From Nocardiopsis dassonvillei_B (GTDB lineage: Bacteria; Actinomycetota; Actinomycetes; Streptosporangiales; Streptosporangiaceae), in assembly GCF_964273065.1 (NCBI RefSeq), contig NZ_OZ186815.1, positions 4,030,001 to 4,094,000 of the forward strand: a stretch of 64,000 nucleotides of DNA, in the 5' to 3' direction. The position numbers and the translations under genes were made by a program. Under the pieces are notes generated by a model. It saw only the letters and a program-made list of their open reading frames with translations. It did not search any database and was not told the origin of the DNA. This document shows, piece by piece, positions 51,650 through 58,952 of this stretch (position 1 is the first letter of the stretch; every line of letters starts with the position of its first letter).

Positions 51650-54379
51650 ATGCCCTCCCGACCCCCGAGACCGCGGCACCGGACACCCGTCGCGGCCGTC
51701 GCGGCCCTGGCCCTGGCGGTACCGCTCGCCGCGGTCGGCGCCGCCGCGGCCGCCGCACCCGCACCGGCCGCCGCACAGGCCGACTACAGCTGGGACAACG
51801 TTCAGATCGCCGGCGGCGGGTTCGTCCCCGGCATCGTCTTCAGCGAGGCCGAGCCGGGCCTCGCCTACGCCCGCACCGACATCGGCGGCGCCTACCGGCT
51901 GGACCCCGGCGGCGAACGCTGGACCCCCCTCCTCGACTGGGTCGGATGGGACCAGTGGGGGTGGACCGGCGTCGTCTCCATCGCCGCCGACCCCGTGGAC
52001 CCCGACCGCGTCTACGCCGCGGTGGGCACCTACACCAACGACTGGGACCCGAACAACGGGGCGATCCTGCGCTCCGACGACCGCGGCGAGACCTGGGAGT
52101 CCACCGAGCTGCCCTTCAAGCTCGGCGGCAACATGCCCGGCCGCGGACTGGGCGAGCGCCTGGCCGTGGACCCCAACGACAACTCGGTCGTGTACTTCGG
52201 CGCCCGGGGCGGCCACGGCCTGTGGCGCAGCACCGACTTCGGCGCCACCTGGTCCGAGGTGACCGCGTTCCCCAACCCCGGCGACTACGTGCAGGACCCC
52301 GACGACCCCAACGGCCTGCTCGACGACGTCATCGGCGTCACCTGGGTGGCCTTCGACCCCGACACCGGGTCCCCGGGCGAGCCCACGCAGGACGTCTACG
52401 CGGGCGTCGCCGACCTCGACGACCCCCTCTACCGCAGCACCGACGGCGGCGACACCTGGGAGCCCGTCCCCGGGACGCCCACCGGCTACCTGCCCGCGCA
52501 CGGCGTCCTGGACCACGAGAACGACCGGCTGTACGTGGCCACCACCAGCACCCCCGGCCCCTACGACGGGGACGCCGGACAGGTGCTGCGGCTGGACACC
52601 GCCACCGGGGAGTGGACCGACGTCAGCCCGGTCCCCCTCGAGAGCGAGGACTCCTACTTCGGGTACGGCGGGCTGACCGTCGACCGGCAGGACCCGGACA
52701 CCCTCATGGTCGCCACCCAGATCTCCTGGTGGCCCGACATCCAGATCTTCCGGAGCACCGACGGCGGGGACACCTGGACCCGGGCGTGGGACTGGGGCTC
52801 CTACCCGGAGCGCACCACCCGCTACGAGATGGACATCTCCACGGCGCCCTGGCTGGACTGGGGGAGCGCGGGCGAGCCGCCCGAGACACAGCCCAAACTG
52901 GGCTGGATGACCCAGGCCATGGCCATCGACCCGTTCGACTCCGACCGGTTCCTGTACGGCACCGGCGCCACCGTGTACGGCTCCGACGAGCTGACGAACT
53001 GGGACTCCGACACGAAGTTCACCATCGAGGTGAAGGCGCACGGCATCGAGGAGACCGCCGTCAACGACCTCACCAGCCCGGCGGGGGACGGCGCGCCGCT
53101 GCACTCGGCCCTGCTCGACCTGGGCGGGTTCACCCACGAGGACCTGGACACCGTCCCGGACCGGGTGTACCAGCAGCCCTCCTGGGGGCACGGCAGCTCG
53201 GTCGACCACGCCGAGCTGGCGCCCGACACCCTGGTCCGGGTCGGCGGCGACGGCGAGGAGGCCGCCATCGGGATCTCCACGAGCGGCGGAGGCTCCTGGT
53301 GGGCCGGCCAGGAGCCCGGCGGGGTGACCGGCGGCGGGACCGTCGCGGTCAACGCCGACGGCTCGCGGATCGTGTGGAGCCCCGACGGGACCGGCGTCCA
53401 CGTCTCCACGACCCTGGGGTCGTCCTGGAGCGCCTCCTCGGGCGTCCCGGCGGGGGCGCGGGTGGAGGCCGACCGGGTGGACCCGGACGTGTTCTACGCG
53501 GTCTCCGGCGGCACCTTCTACACGAGCACCGACGGCGGGGCCACGTTCGAGGCCGGGTACGACGGGCTGCCCGCCGAGGGCAACATCCGGTTCGGCGCGG
53601 TGCCGGGGCACACCGGCGACGTGTGGGTCGCGGGAGGCACCGGCGACCACTACGGGATGTGGCGCACAACCGACGCCGGGGCGTCCTTCGAGGCCGTGGA
53701 GGCGGTCGACGAGGGCGACGCGGTGGGCTTCGGCGCGCCCGCTCCCGGCGCCGACTACCCGGCGGTGTACACCAGCTCGCGGATCGACGGGGTGCGCGGC
53801 ATCTTCCGCTCCGACGACGCGGGTGGGACCTGGGTGCGCATCAACGACGACCGCCACCAGTGGGGGTGGACCGGGGCCGTCGTGACCGGCGACCCCGACG
53901 TCTACGGGCGGGTCTACATCGGCACCAACGGCCGCGGCATCGTCTACGGCGACCTCGCCGACGGCGGGCCGGGCACCGGAGGCCCCTCCGAGGAGCCGAC
54001 GGAGGAGCCCACCGGGGAGCCCACGGAGGAGCCCACCGGGGGGCCGACCGAGGGCCCCGGAACCGCCGACTGCACCTGGGACTACTCCGTGAACAACACC
54101 TGGCCCGGCGGGTTCCAGGCCTCCGTCACCGTCACCAACACCGGGACGGAGGCGGTGGACGGCTGGGACCTGGCCTGGGACTTCACCGCGGGCGAGGAGA
54201 TCACCAGCCTGTGGAACGGCACGCACCGCCAGGACGGCGCGTCCGTGGTGGTCTCCGACTCCGGCTGGAACGCCCGCATCGCCCCCGGTGCGTCGCTGAC
54301 GGTCGGGTTCAACGGGTTCGTCGACGGTGAGCCCGGAACCCCGCGCGCCCTCTCCCTGAACGGGGAGGACTGCGGCTGA
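51650..54379 (+). CDS. secreted GH74 xyloglucanase with CBM2
   Basis: 909 residues. Signal peptide 1-43 (basic start, Ala/Leu core, AAAxA end). The GH74 two-propeller domain (about 45-775) has RTDIGGAYR (D77, matching the first catalytic Asp), repeated Asp-box-like SxDxGxTW segments (DDRGETW, TDFGATW, TDGGDTW), SSVDHAEL near the second Asp, and a final DRHQWGWTG. A Pro/Glu/Thr linker leads to a C-terminal CBM2 (807-909, one Cys at each end). Endo- or exo-acting cleavage of the xyloglucan backbone outside the cell. CBM2 would attach it to cellulose microfibrils. Confidence 0.93.
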   Translation: MPSRPPRPRHRTPVAAVAALALAVPLAAVGAAAAAAPAPAAAQADYSWDNVQIAGGGFVPGIVFSEAEPGLAYARTDIGGAYRLDPGGERWTPLLDWVGWDQWGWTGVVSIAADPVDPDRVYAAVGTYTNDWDPNNGAILRSDDRGETWESTELPFKLGGNMPGRGLGERLAVDPNDNSVVYFGARGGHGLWRSTDFGATWSEVTAFPNPGDYVQDPDDPNGLLDDVIGVTWVAFDPDTGSPGEPTQDVYAGVADLDDPLYRSTDGGDTWEPVPGTPTGYLPAHGVLDHENDRLYVATTSTPGPYDGDAGQVLRLDTATGEWTDVSPVPLESEDSYFGYGGLTVDRQDPDTLMVATQISWWPDIQIFRSTDGGDTWTRAWDWGSYPERTTRYEMDISTAPWLDWGSAGEPPETQPKLGWMTQAMAIDPFDSDRFLYGTGATVYGSDELTNWDSDTKFTIEVKAHGIEETAVNDLTSPAGDGAPLHSALLDLGGFTHEDLDTVPDRVYQQPSWGHGSSVDHAELAPDTLVRVGGDGEEAAIGISTSGGGSWWAGQEPGGVTGGGTVAVNADGSRIVWSPDGTGVHVSTTLGSSWSASSGVPAGARVEADRVDPDVFYAVSGGTFYTSTDGGATFEAGYDGLPAEGNIRFGAVPGHTGDVWVAGGTGDHYGMWRTTDAGASFEAVEAVDEGDAVGFGAPAPGADYPAVYTSSRIDGVRGIFRSDDAGGTWVRINDDRHQWGWTGAVVTGDPDVYGRVYIGTNGRGIVYGDLADGGPGTGGPSEEPTEEPTGEPTEEPTGGPTEGPGTADCTWDYSVNNTWPGGFQASVTVTNTGTEAVDGWDLAWDFTAGEEITSLWNGTHRQDGASVVVSDSGWNARIAPGASLTVGFNGFVDGEPGTPRALSLNGEDCG

Positions 54380-54382
54380 CCC

Positions 54383-54411
54383 GGCGCGGGGGCGCACAGC
54401 GCCCCCGCGCC
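54383..54411 (+). terminator. terminator of the GH74 gene
   Basis: A perfect 13-bp stem (54383-54395 with 54399-54411) and a 3-base loop begins four bases after the stop codon and runs into the first copy of the 42-bp repeat. Confidence 0.75.
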
Positions 54412-54451
54412 CGGACCGGGCCCGGCCGACCGGTGGGGGCGGCCGGGCCCG
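54410..54451. repeat. 42-bp direct repeat, copy 1, before the toxin-antitoxin pair
   Basis: The 42 bases are identical to 55089-55130. This copy begins at the GH74 terminator. The same DNA, one copy on each side of the TA pair, suggests insertion or duplication of a terminator-containing segment. The inverted partner after this copy is imperfect. Confidence 0.8.
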
Positions 54452-54486
54452 CGTCCCGGGAAGATCCGACACTCTTTTGGCGATAG

Positions 54487-54503
54487 ATGTACACCCGGTA
54501 CAT
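54487..54503. promoter_or_regulatory. YefM-type operator before the antitoxin gene
   Basis: ATGTAC-ACCCG-GTACAT, a perfect 6-base inverted repeat with 5-base spacer. The TGTAC core is that of Phd/YefM operators, so the antitoxin probably represses its own unit. An upstream ATG inside this element is not a start. Confidence 0.8.
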
Positions 54504-54510
54504 TGGTTGC

Positions 54511-54792
54511 ATGAATACACCCGTGAAAGAGACGATGTCCGAGGTCCGGCGCCACCTCGCCGACGCGATCGACCGTGCACGCCACGACCGCACACCGACC
54601 TTCATCACCCAGAGGGGGCGTACCACGGCCGTACTCCTCGACGTCGACGAGTACCACCGCCTCCTGGCCATCGAGGAAGCGGCCGAGGACGCCTGGCTCA
54701 GCCGCCTTGCGGCCGAAGCCGAGAAGGAGGGGCGTGAACCCTCCGTCTCGCTTGAGGAGATGGCTCGCGAAGTGGCCCAGGGACAGGAGTGA
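54511..54792 (+). CDS. YefM/Phd-type antitoxin
   Basis: 93 residues. The N-terminal Phd/YefM DNA-binding region reads KETMSEVRRHLADAIDRARHDRTPTFITQRGRTTAVLLDVDEYHRLL, here broken only by its parts; an acidic C-terminal tail (about 55-93) would wrap the toxin. Start ATG 54511 follows the operator directly. Its stop overlaps the toxin GTG by four bases. Confidence 0.88.
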   Translation: MNTPVKETMSEVRRHLADAIDRARHDRTPTFITQRGRTTAVLLDVDEYHRLLAIEEAAEDAWLSRLAAEAEKEGREPSVSLEEMAREVAQGQE

Positions 54793-55088
54793 AGCGGCAT
54801 ATCACCCGGTTCGCCCCTGATGCACGGCGCAAGATGCGCCGCATACCCCGCAGCGAGGCGACCAGGATCCTGCGCCGGCTGTCCGAGCTCCAAGACGCCC
54901 TGGACGCCGGTGACACCAGTGCTTTCGACGTCAAGCCACTGGTCGGGCATCAGGGCCACTGGCGTCTGAGGGTCGGCGACTACCGGGCCGTCTACACACT
55001 CGACAAGGACGACGAAGGGCAACCGATCGTGTGGGTCTGGGTCGTCACCGTCGGAAACCGCCGGGACATCTACGACCAGTGGCCGTGA
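54789..55088 (+). CDS. RelE/ParE-family toxin
   Basis: 99 residues from a GTG that overlaps the antitoxin stop (GTGA). RelE-like fold with FAPDARRKMRRIP at the start and LRVGDYRAVYTLD, VVTVGNRRDIYD near the end, as in YoeB/RelE mRNA interferases. It would cleave ribosome-bound mRNA when free. The pair lies inside the xyloglucan locus and is flanked by exact 42-bp repeats. Confidence 0.88.
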   Translation: MKRHITRFAPDARRKMRRIPRSEATRILRRLSELQDALDAGDTSAFDVKPLVGHQGHWRLRVGDYRAVYTLDKDDEGQPIVWVWVVTVGNRRDIYDQWP

Positions 55089-55137
55089 CCCGGACCGGGC
55101 CCGGCCGACCGGTGGGGGCGGCCGGGCCCGGTCCGGG
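55089..55137. repeat. 42-bp direct repeat, copy 2, forming a 19-bp hairpin
   Basis: Positions 55089-55130 repeat 54410-54451 exactly. Here the repeat and the next seven bases make a perfect 19-bp stem (55089-55107 with 55119-55137) with an 11-base loop, right after the toxin stop and before the convergent permease gene. It is a strong bidirectional terminator. Confidence 0.85.
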
Positions 55138-55175
55138 TCACGGGCCGAGGGCTCCGGCCGCCGGTTCCGGGCGCC

Positions 55176-56087
55176 TCAGCCCTTGACGGCGCCGATGATG
55201 ACGCCCTTGGTGAAGTGCTTCTGCACCAGCGGGTAGATGACCGTCACCGGCACCAGCGCCACCACCACGATCGCCATCTGCACGGCCAGGTTGGGCGCCG
55301 AGGCGGTGCCCTGGACCGCGTCGCCGATCAGCGAGTTCGAGTTGAGCTGCTGGCCCTGCTGCACGTACTGGCGCAGGATCAGCTGGAGCGGCCACTTGGC
55401 GTTGTCGTTGAGGTACAGGATCGCGTTGAAGAAGGCGTTCCAGTAGCCCACGGCGTAGAACAGCCCCACCACCGCCGTGACCCCCTTGGACATCGGCAGC
55501 ACCAGGCGGGTGAGGATCGTCCACTCCCCGGCCCCGTCGATCCGGGCGCTGTCGGCGATCTCCCCGGGCAGGTTCATGAAGAACGCCCGCATCACCACCA
55601 GGTTGAACGCGTTCACCGCCGTCGGCAGGATCAGCGACGCGTAGGAGTCGATCATCCCCAGGTCGCTGACCAGCAGGTACAGCGGGATCATCCCGGGGGC
55701 GAACAGGAACGTCAGCAGCACCGCGAACAGCAGGGGCCGGTGCAGCAGGGACCCCGGCCGGGACAGCCCGTAGGCGGCCAGGACCGTCGCGGCCAGGCTC
55801 ACCAGGGTGCCCACCGCGGTCACCCCCAGGCTCACCAGCACCGCCCGGGTGACCACGCCCCCGGAGAACAGGTCCGCGTACGCCTGGAACGAGATCCCGC
55901 CGGGGACCACCACCAGCCCGCCCGCGGCGGTGACCGCGGAGGCGGGCGACAGGCTGGTGAGGACCACGACGTAGATCGGCAGCAGGATGACGACCGCCAC
56001 GACCACCAGGACGGTGTTCTTGGCGGCGCGGGCCGGCAGGGACGGCCGCTCCGCCCAGACCGGGCGGCTCTCGAACAGTGTGCTCAT
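55176..56087 (-). CDS. ABC sugar permease (LplC/YtcP-like)
   Basis: 303 residues, six hydrophobic segments. The EAA loop reads IADSARIDGAGEWTILTRLVLP (about 195-216, shown only in part), for docking the ATPase. N-terminal residues are polar. Last gene of the minus-strand transport unit; the start overlaps the first permease by ATGA. Confidence 0.9.
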   Translation of the reverse strand: MSTLFESRPVWAERPSLPARAAKNTVLVVVAVVILLPIYVVVLTSLSPASAVTAAGGLVVVPGGISFQAYADLFSGGVVTRAVLVSLGVTAVGTLVSLAATVLAAYGLSRPGSLLHRPLLFAVLLTFLFAPGMIPLYLLVSDLGMIDSYASLILPTAVNAFNLVVMRAFFMNLPGEIADSARIDGAGEWTILTRLVLPMSKGVTAVVGLFYAVGYWNAFFNAILYLNDNAKWPLQLILRQYVQQGQQLNSNSLIGDAVQGTASAPNLAVQMAIVVVALVPVTVIYPLVQKHFTKGVIIGAVKG

Positions 56088-57106
56088 GACCGTCGGTACA
56101 CCCCGTGTTCGCCCATCATGTGGGCCAGCTTGTTGGCCGCCAGGATCAGCACGAGCCCGACGACGCCCTTGAGCAGGCCCGCCGCCGCACCGGCGCTGAA
56201 GTTCCCGGTGACCAGGGTCTGGTGGTAGACGTACGTGTCCAGGACCTCCGAGACGCCCGAACCGAAGGCGTCCCGTTGGAGGTAGAACTGCTCGAAGCCG
56301 ACGTTGAGGATGTCGCCGAGCTTGAGGATCAGCAGCAGCACGATGACCGGCCGAAGCCCGGGCAGCGTGATGTGCCACATCCGCCGCCACCGGTTCGCCC
56401 CGTCCACGGCCGCAGACTCGTACAGGTTCTGGTCGATGGCGGCCAGCGCCGCCAGGAAGATGATCGTCCCCCACCCGGCGTCCTTCCAGACCATCTGGGA
56501 GGTCACGACCAGCAGGAACGCGTCGGGGTTGGTCATCATGTCCAGCGGCGCGTACCCGGCGCCCCGCAGCGCCTGCGAGATCAGCCCGGCCCCGCCCAGG
56601 ATCTGCTGGAACAGCGTCACCACCAGCACCCACGAGAAGAAGTGCGGCATGTAGACGATGCTCTGGAGCACCAGCCGCACCCGGCGGGTCAGCACGCTGT
56701 CCAGCAGGATCGCCAGCGCGATCGGCACCGGGAAGAAGAACACCAGCTGGACGGAGGCGATGACCAGCGTGTTGCCCACCGCGTTCCAGAACCGGGGGTC
56801 GGTGAACAGCCGCTCGAACTGGTACAGGCCCACCCAGGGGCTTCCGATCACCCCGTCCCACGGGTTGTACTGCTGGAACGCGATGATGTTCCCGAACGTG
56901 GGGACGTAGTGGAACACCGCGAGCAGGCCGATCGCCGGCAGCGTCATCAGCAGCAGGCTGCGGTCGCGCAGCCACCGCGCCCGCAGCCCCGGCCTCCCCG
57001 CGGCCCGGGGCCCGCGGCCCCGCCCCGCCGGGCGCCCGCGCCGCGGGCGCGGCGGCGCGGGCTCCCGGTCCGGGGCGGGGGCGGGGGCCGTGGCCCGCTC
57101 AGTCAC
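56084..57106 (-). CDS. ABC sugar permease (LplB-like)
   Basis: 340 residues. A 45-residue Arg/Pro/Ala-rich N-terminus precedes six hydrophobic segments; the EAA-type loop is in YESAAVDGANRWRRMWHITLP. GTG 57106 overlaps the stop of the solute-binding protein gene by eight bases. It imports the oligosaccharide with the other permease. No ATPase is encoded here, so a shared MsiK-type ATPase elsewhere is expected. Confidence 0.9.
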   Translation of the reverse strand: MTERATAPAPAPDREPAPPRPRRGRPAGRGRGPRAAGRPGLRARWLRDRSLLLMTLPAIGLLAVFHYVPTFGNIIAFQQYNPWDGVIGSPWVGLYQFERLFTDPRFWNAVGNTLVIASVQLVFFFPVPIALAILLDSVLTRRVRLVLQSIVYMPHFFSWVLVVTLFQQILGGAGLISQALRGAGYAPLDMMTNPDAFLLVVTSQMVWKDAGWGTIIFLAALAAIDQNLYESAAVDGANRWRRMWHITLPGLRPVIVLLLILKLGDILNVGFEQFYLQRDAFGSGVSEVLDTYVYHQTLVTGNFSAGAAAGLLKGVVGLVLILAANKLAHMMGEHGVYRRS

Positions 57107-58757
57107 GGCCGTGCTCCTGGAGGACGCCGTGGTAGAACTCGCGCCCCTCGTCGCCGCCGTCGCGGCGCCAGTCCGCGACGGCCTGGTCCAGCGCGCCCAG
57201 GTCCTCCCGGCCGCGGATGATGTCCTCGACCTTGTCGGTGAGCGGGGTCTCGGCTCCGGCGAACCGCTCCGGCCGCTGGATGCGGATGCCCGCGAACGGG
57301 TCGTCCTCGGTGAACTGCGCCGCGTGGTTGTACCAGTCGGTCTTCCACTGCACGAAGTCCGGGTACTGGCTCTCGGTGATCGCCGGCGGGCGGCCGCTGA
57401 TGAAGTAGTAGCCGTCGTTGACCTCGCCCGAGCCCAGGTCGGTGAGCTGCGGGGCGCCGTTGTCGTCGAGCTCGTGGTGGACGCCCTCGGCGCCGTACCG
57501 GTAGTCCATGTACTCCCGGGTGCCGAAGGGCGCGGCGCAGAAGTTCAGGATGCCCAGCACCTCCTCGATCCGCTCGGGCTCCATGCCCTTGCGGACGAAG
57601 ACCGACTGCGCGGAGGGGTCGCTGCGGTGCATGACGGGGTCGGCCCCGCCCACGCCGAACACCGGCATCAGGTCCACGCGGAAGTCGGGGTCGTCGCCGA
57701 GCATCTGCCCGTACGACTCGTGCCAGGCGCCGATGCCGTCCTGGGTGAAGAGGATGCGGCCGGAGTTGAACAGCTCCTTGGCGTTGTCGCCCTTGGCCAC
57801 GATGTCGGGGTGCACGAGCCCGGCGTCGAAGATCCGGCGCATGAACTCCACGCTCGCCCGCCACTCCTCGGTCTCGAACATGTGGATGAGCTCGCCGTTC
57901 TCGTAGCGCCACTGCTTGGGCGCCCCGAAGATCTGCCGCATGCTGAGGTTGAAGTCCCCGAACGCCCACCGGTTGTTGTCGGGGTCGTTGACCTCCTCCC
58001 CGATCGCGAACAGGTCGTCGGTGCTGGTGGGCACCTCCAGGCCGTACTCCTCCAGCAGGTCGCGCCGGTACAGCACCCAGTTGCCGAACGGCTCCGACGG
58101 CCAGGGCACGCCCTGGAGCCGCTCGTTGAAGACGTTCCAGCGCCAGGCGTCGCTGTCGAGGTTGGCGAGCAGCGGGTACGCGGCCGCCGCGTCCCCGGCC
58201 AGGTACGGGGTCAGGTCCTCGAACAGCTCGCCGACGGCGCGGTTGAACTGGGCGAGGAGGTTGATGACCCAGTCGGGGAACATCGTGATGTCGGCGACGT
58301 CGCGCCCGGCGACGAGCGCGTTCATCTTGTCGATGACGGTGTTGCCGTCCAGGAAGTTGAACTCGACGGTGGCGCCCAGGCGCTCGTTGACGTGGTCGAA
58401 GAACGAGTTGTTCCCCAGGCCGGGCGGGAGCGGGCCCCACAGCGGGGTCATCGCCGTGTAGCTCCCGCCCCGGCCCGGGGGCTCGGGGACGGCCTGGATG
58501 AAGTCGGCGGGGTAGGAGGTGAACCCGTCGGGGGCGCCGTGCTGCCCCGGGATGTCGGGGACGACCCCCTCGAAGGGGATGTGGGTGGGGATCAGCGAGT
58601 CGAGGGATCCGGCCTCGGCCGCGGATCCGCCGCCGGTCCCGCCGCCGCCTCCGGAGGAGCAGGAGGTCAGGACGGCGGGGGAGAGGGCGGCGAGGGCGCC
58701 GGCGCCGGCGAGCCCGAGGAAGCGGCGCCGACTGGTGAACGGGGGGTGGAGGGGCAT
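57099..58757 (-). CDS. extracellular solute-binding lipoprotein for xyloglucan oligosaccharides
   Basis: 552 residues. Tat-type start SRRRFLG, hydrophobic core and lipobox with Cys 33 (LTSC) give a lipoprotein. The mature part is a large LipO/YtcQ-type sugar-binding protein. Its place next to the permeases and the GH3 gene implies xyloglucan-derived oligosaccharide as ligand, by inference. Start ATG 58757 has AAGGAACG upstream. First gene of a three-gene unit, divergent from GH3. Confidence 0.88.
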   Translation of the reverse strand: MPLHPPFTSRRRFLGLAGAGALAALSPAVLTSCSSGGGGGTGGGSAAEAGSLDSLIPTHIPFEGVVPDIPGQHGAPDGFTSYPADFIQAVPEPPGRGGSYTAMTPLWGPLPPGLGNNSFFDHVNERLGATVEFNFLDGNTVIDKMNALVAGRDVADITMFPDWVINLLAQFNRAVGELFEDLTPYLAGDAAAAYPLLANLDSDAWRWNVFNERLQGVPWPSEPFGNWVLYRRDLLEEYGLEVPTSTDDLFAIGEEVNDPDNNRWAFGDFNLSMRQIFGAPKQWRYENGELIHMFETEEWRASVEFMRRIFDAGLVHPDIVAKGDNAKELFNSGRILFTQDGIGAWHESYGQMLGDDPDFRVDLMPVFGVGGADPVMHRSDPSAQSVFVRKGMEPERIEEVLGILNFCAAPFGTREYMDYRYGAEGVHHELDDNGAPQLTDLGSGEVNDGYYFISGRPPAITESQYPDFVQWKTDWYNHAAQFTEDDPFAGIRIQRPERFAGAETPLTDKVEDIIRGREDLGALDQAVADWRRDGGDEGREFYHGVLQEHGRD

Positions 58758-58899
58758 AGCGTCGTTCCTTCGTGCGGTGGCCCCTCAGGGCCCGGGGGGT
58801 AGGAAACGAGCGGCCATTTTGCTATGAATTGTTCGGCCGTTGGAAAAAGCAAGTTAGTCCACCGTGATCTGCCGCACAAGGGTTCGGCGCGGAACGAAG

Positions 58900-58913
58900 T
58901 CGAAGCGTTTCGA
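58900..58913. promoter_or_regulatory. LacI-type operator between transporter and GH3 genes
   Basis: TCGAAGCGTTTCGA, one base from the perfect palindrome, lies 40 bases before the GH3 start and 143 before the transporter start, in a 195-bp divergent gap. It could control both directions. Confidence 0.78.
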
Positions 58914-58952
58914 TTTCGGTGGGCATTGGCACCCAGGAGAGACGGACGCCCC

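Noticed and set aside
54487..54510. Upstream ATG giving an antitoxin eight residues longer
   Set aside because: It falls within the YefM operator and adds no family-like residues.
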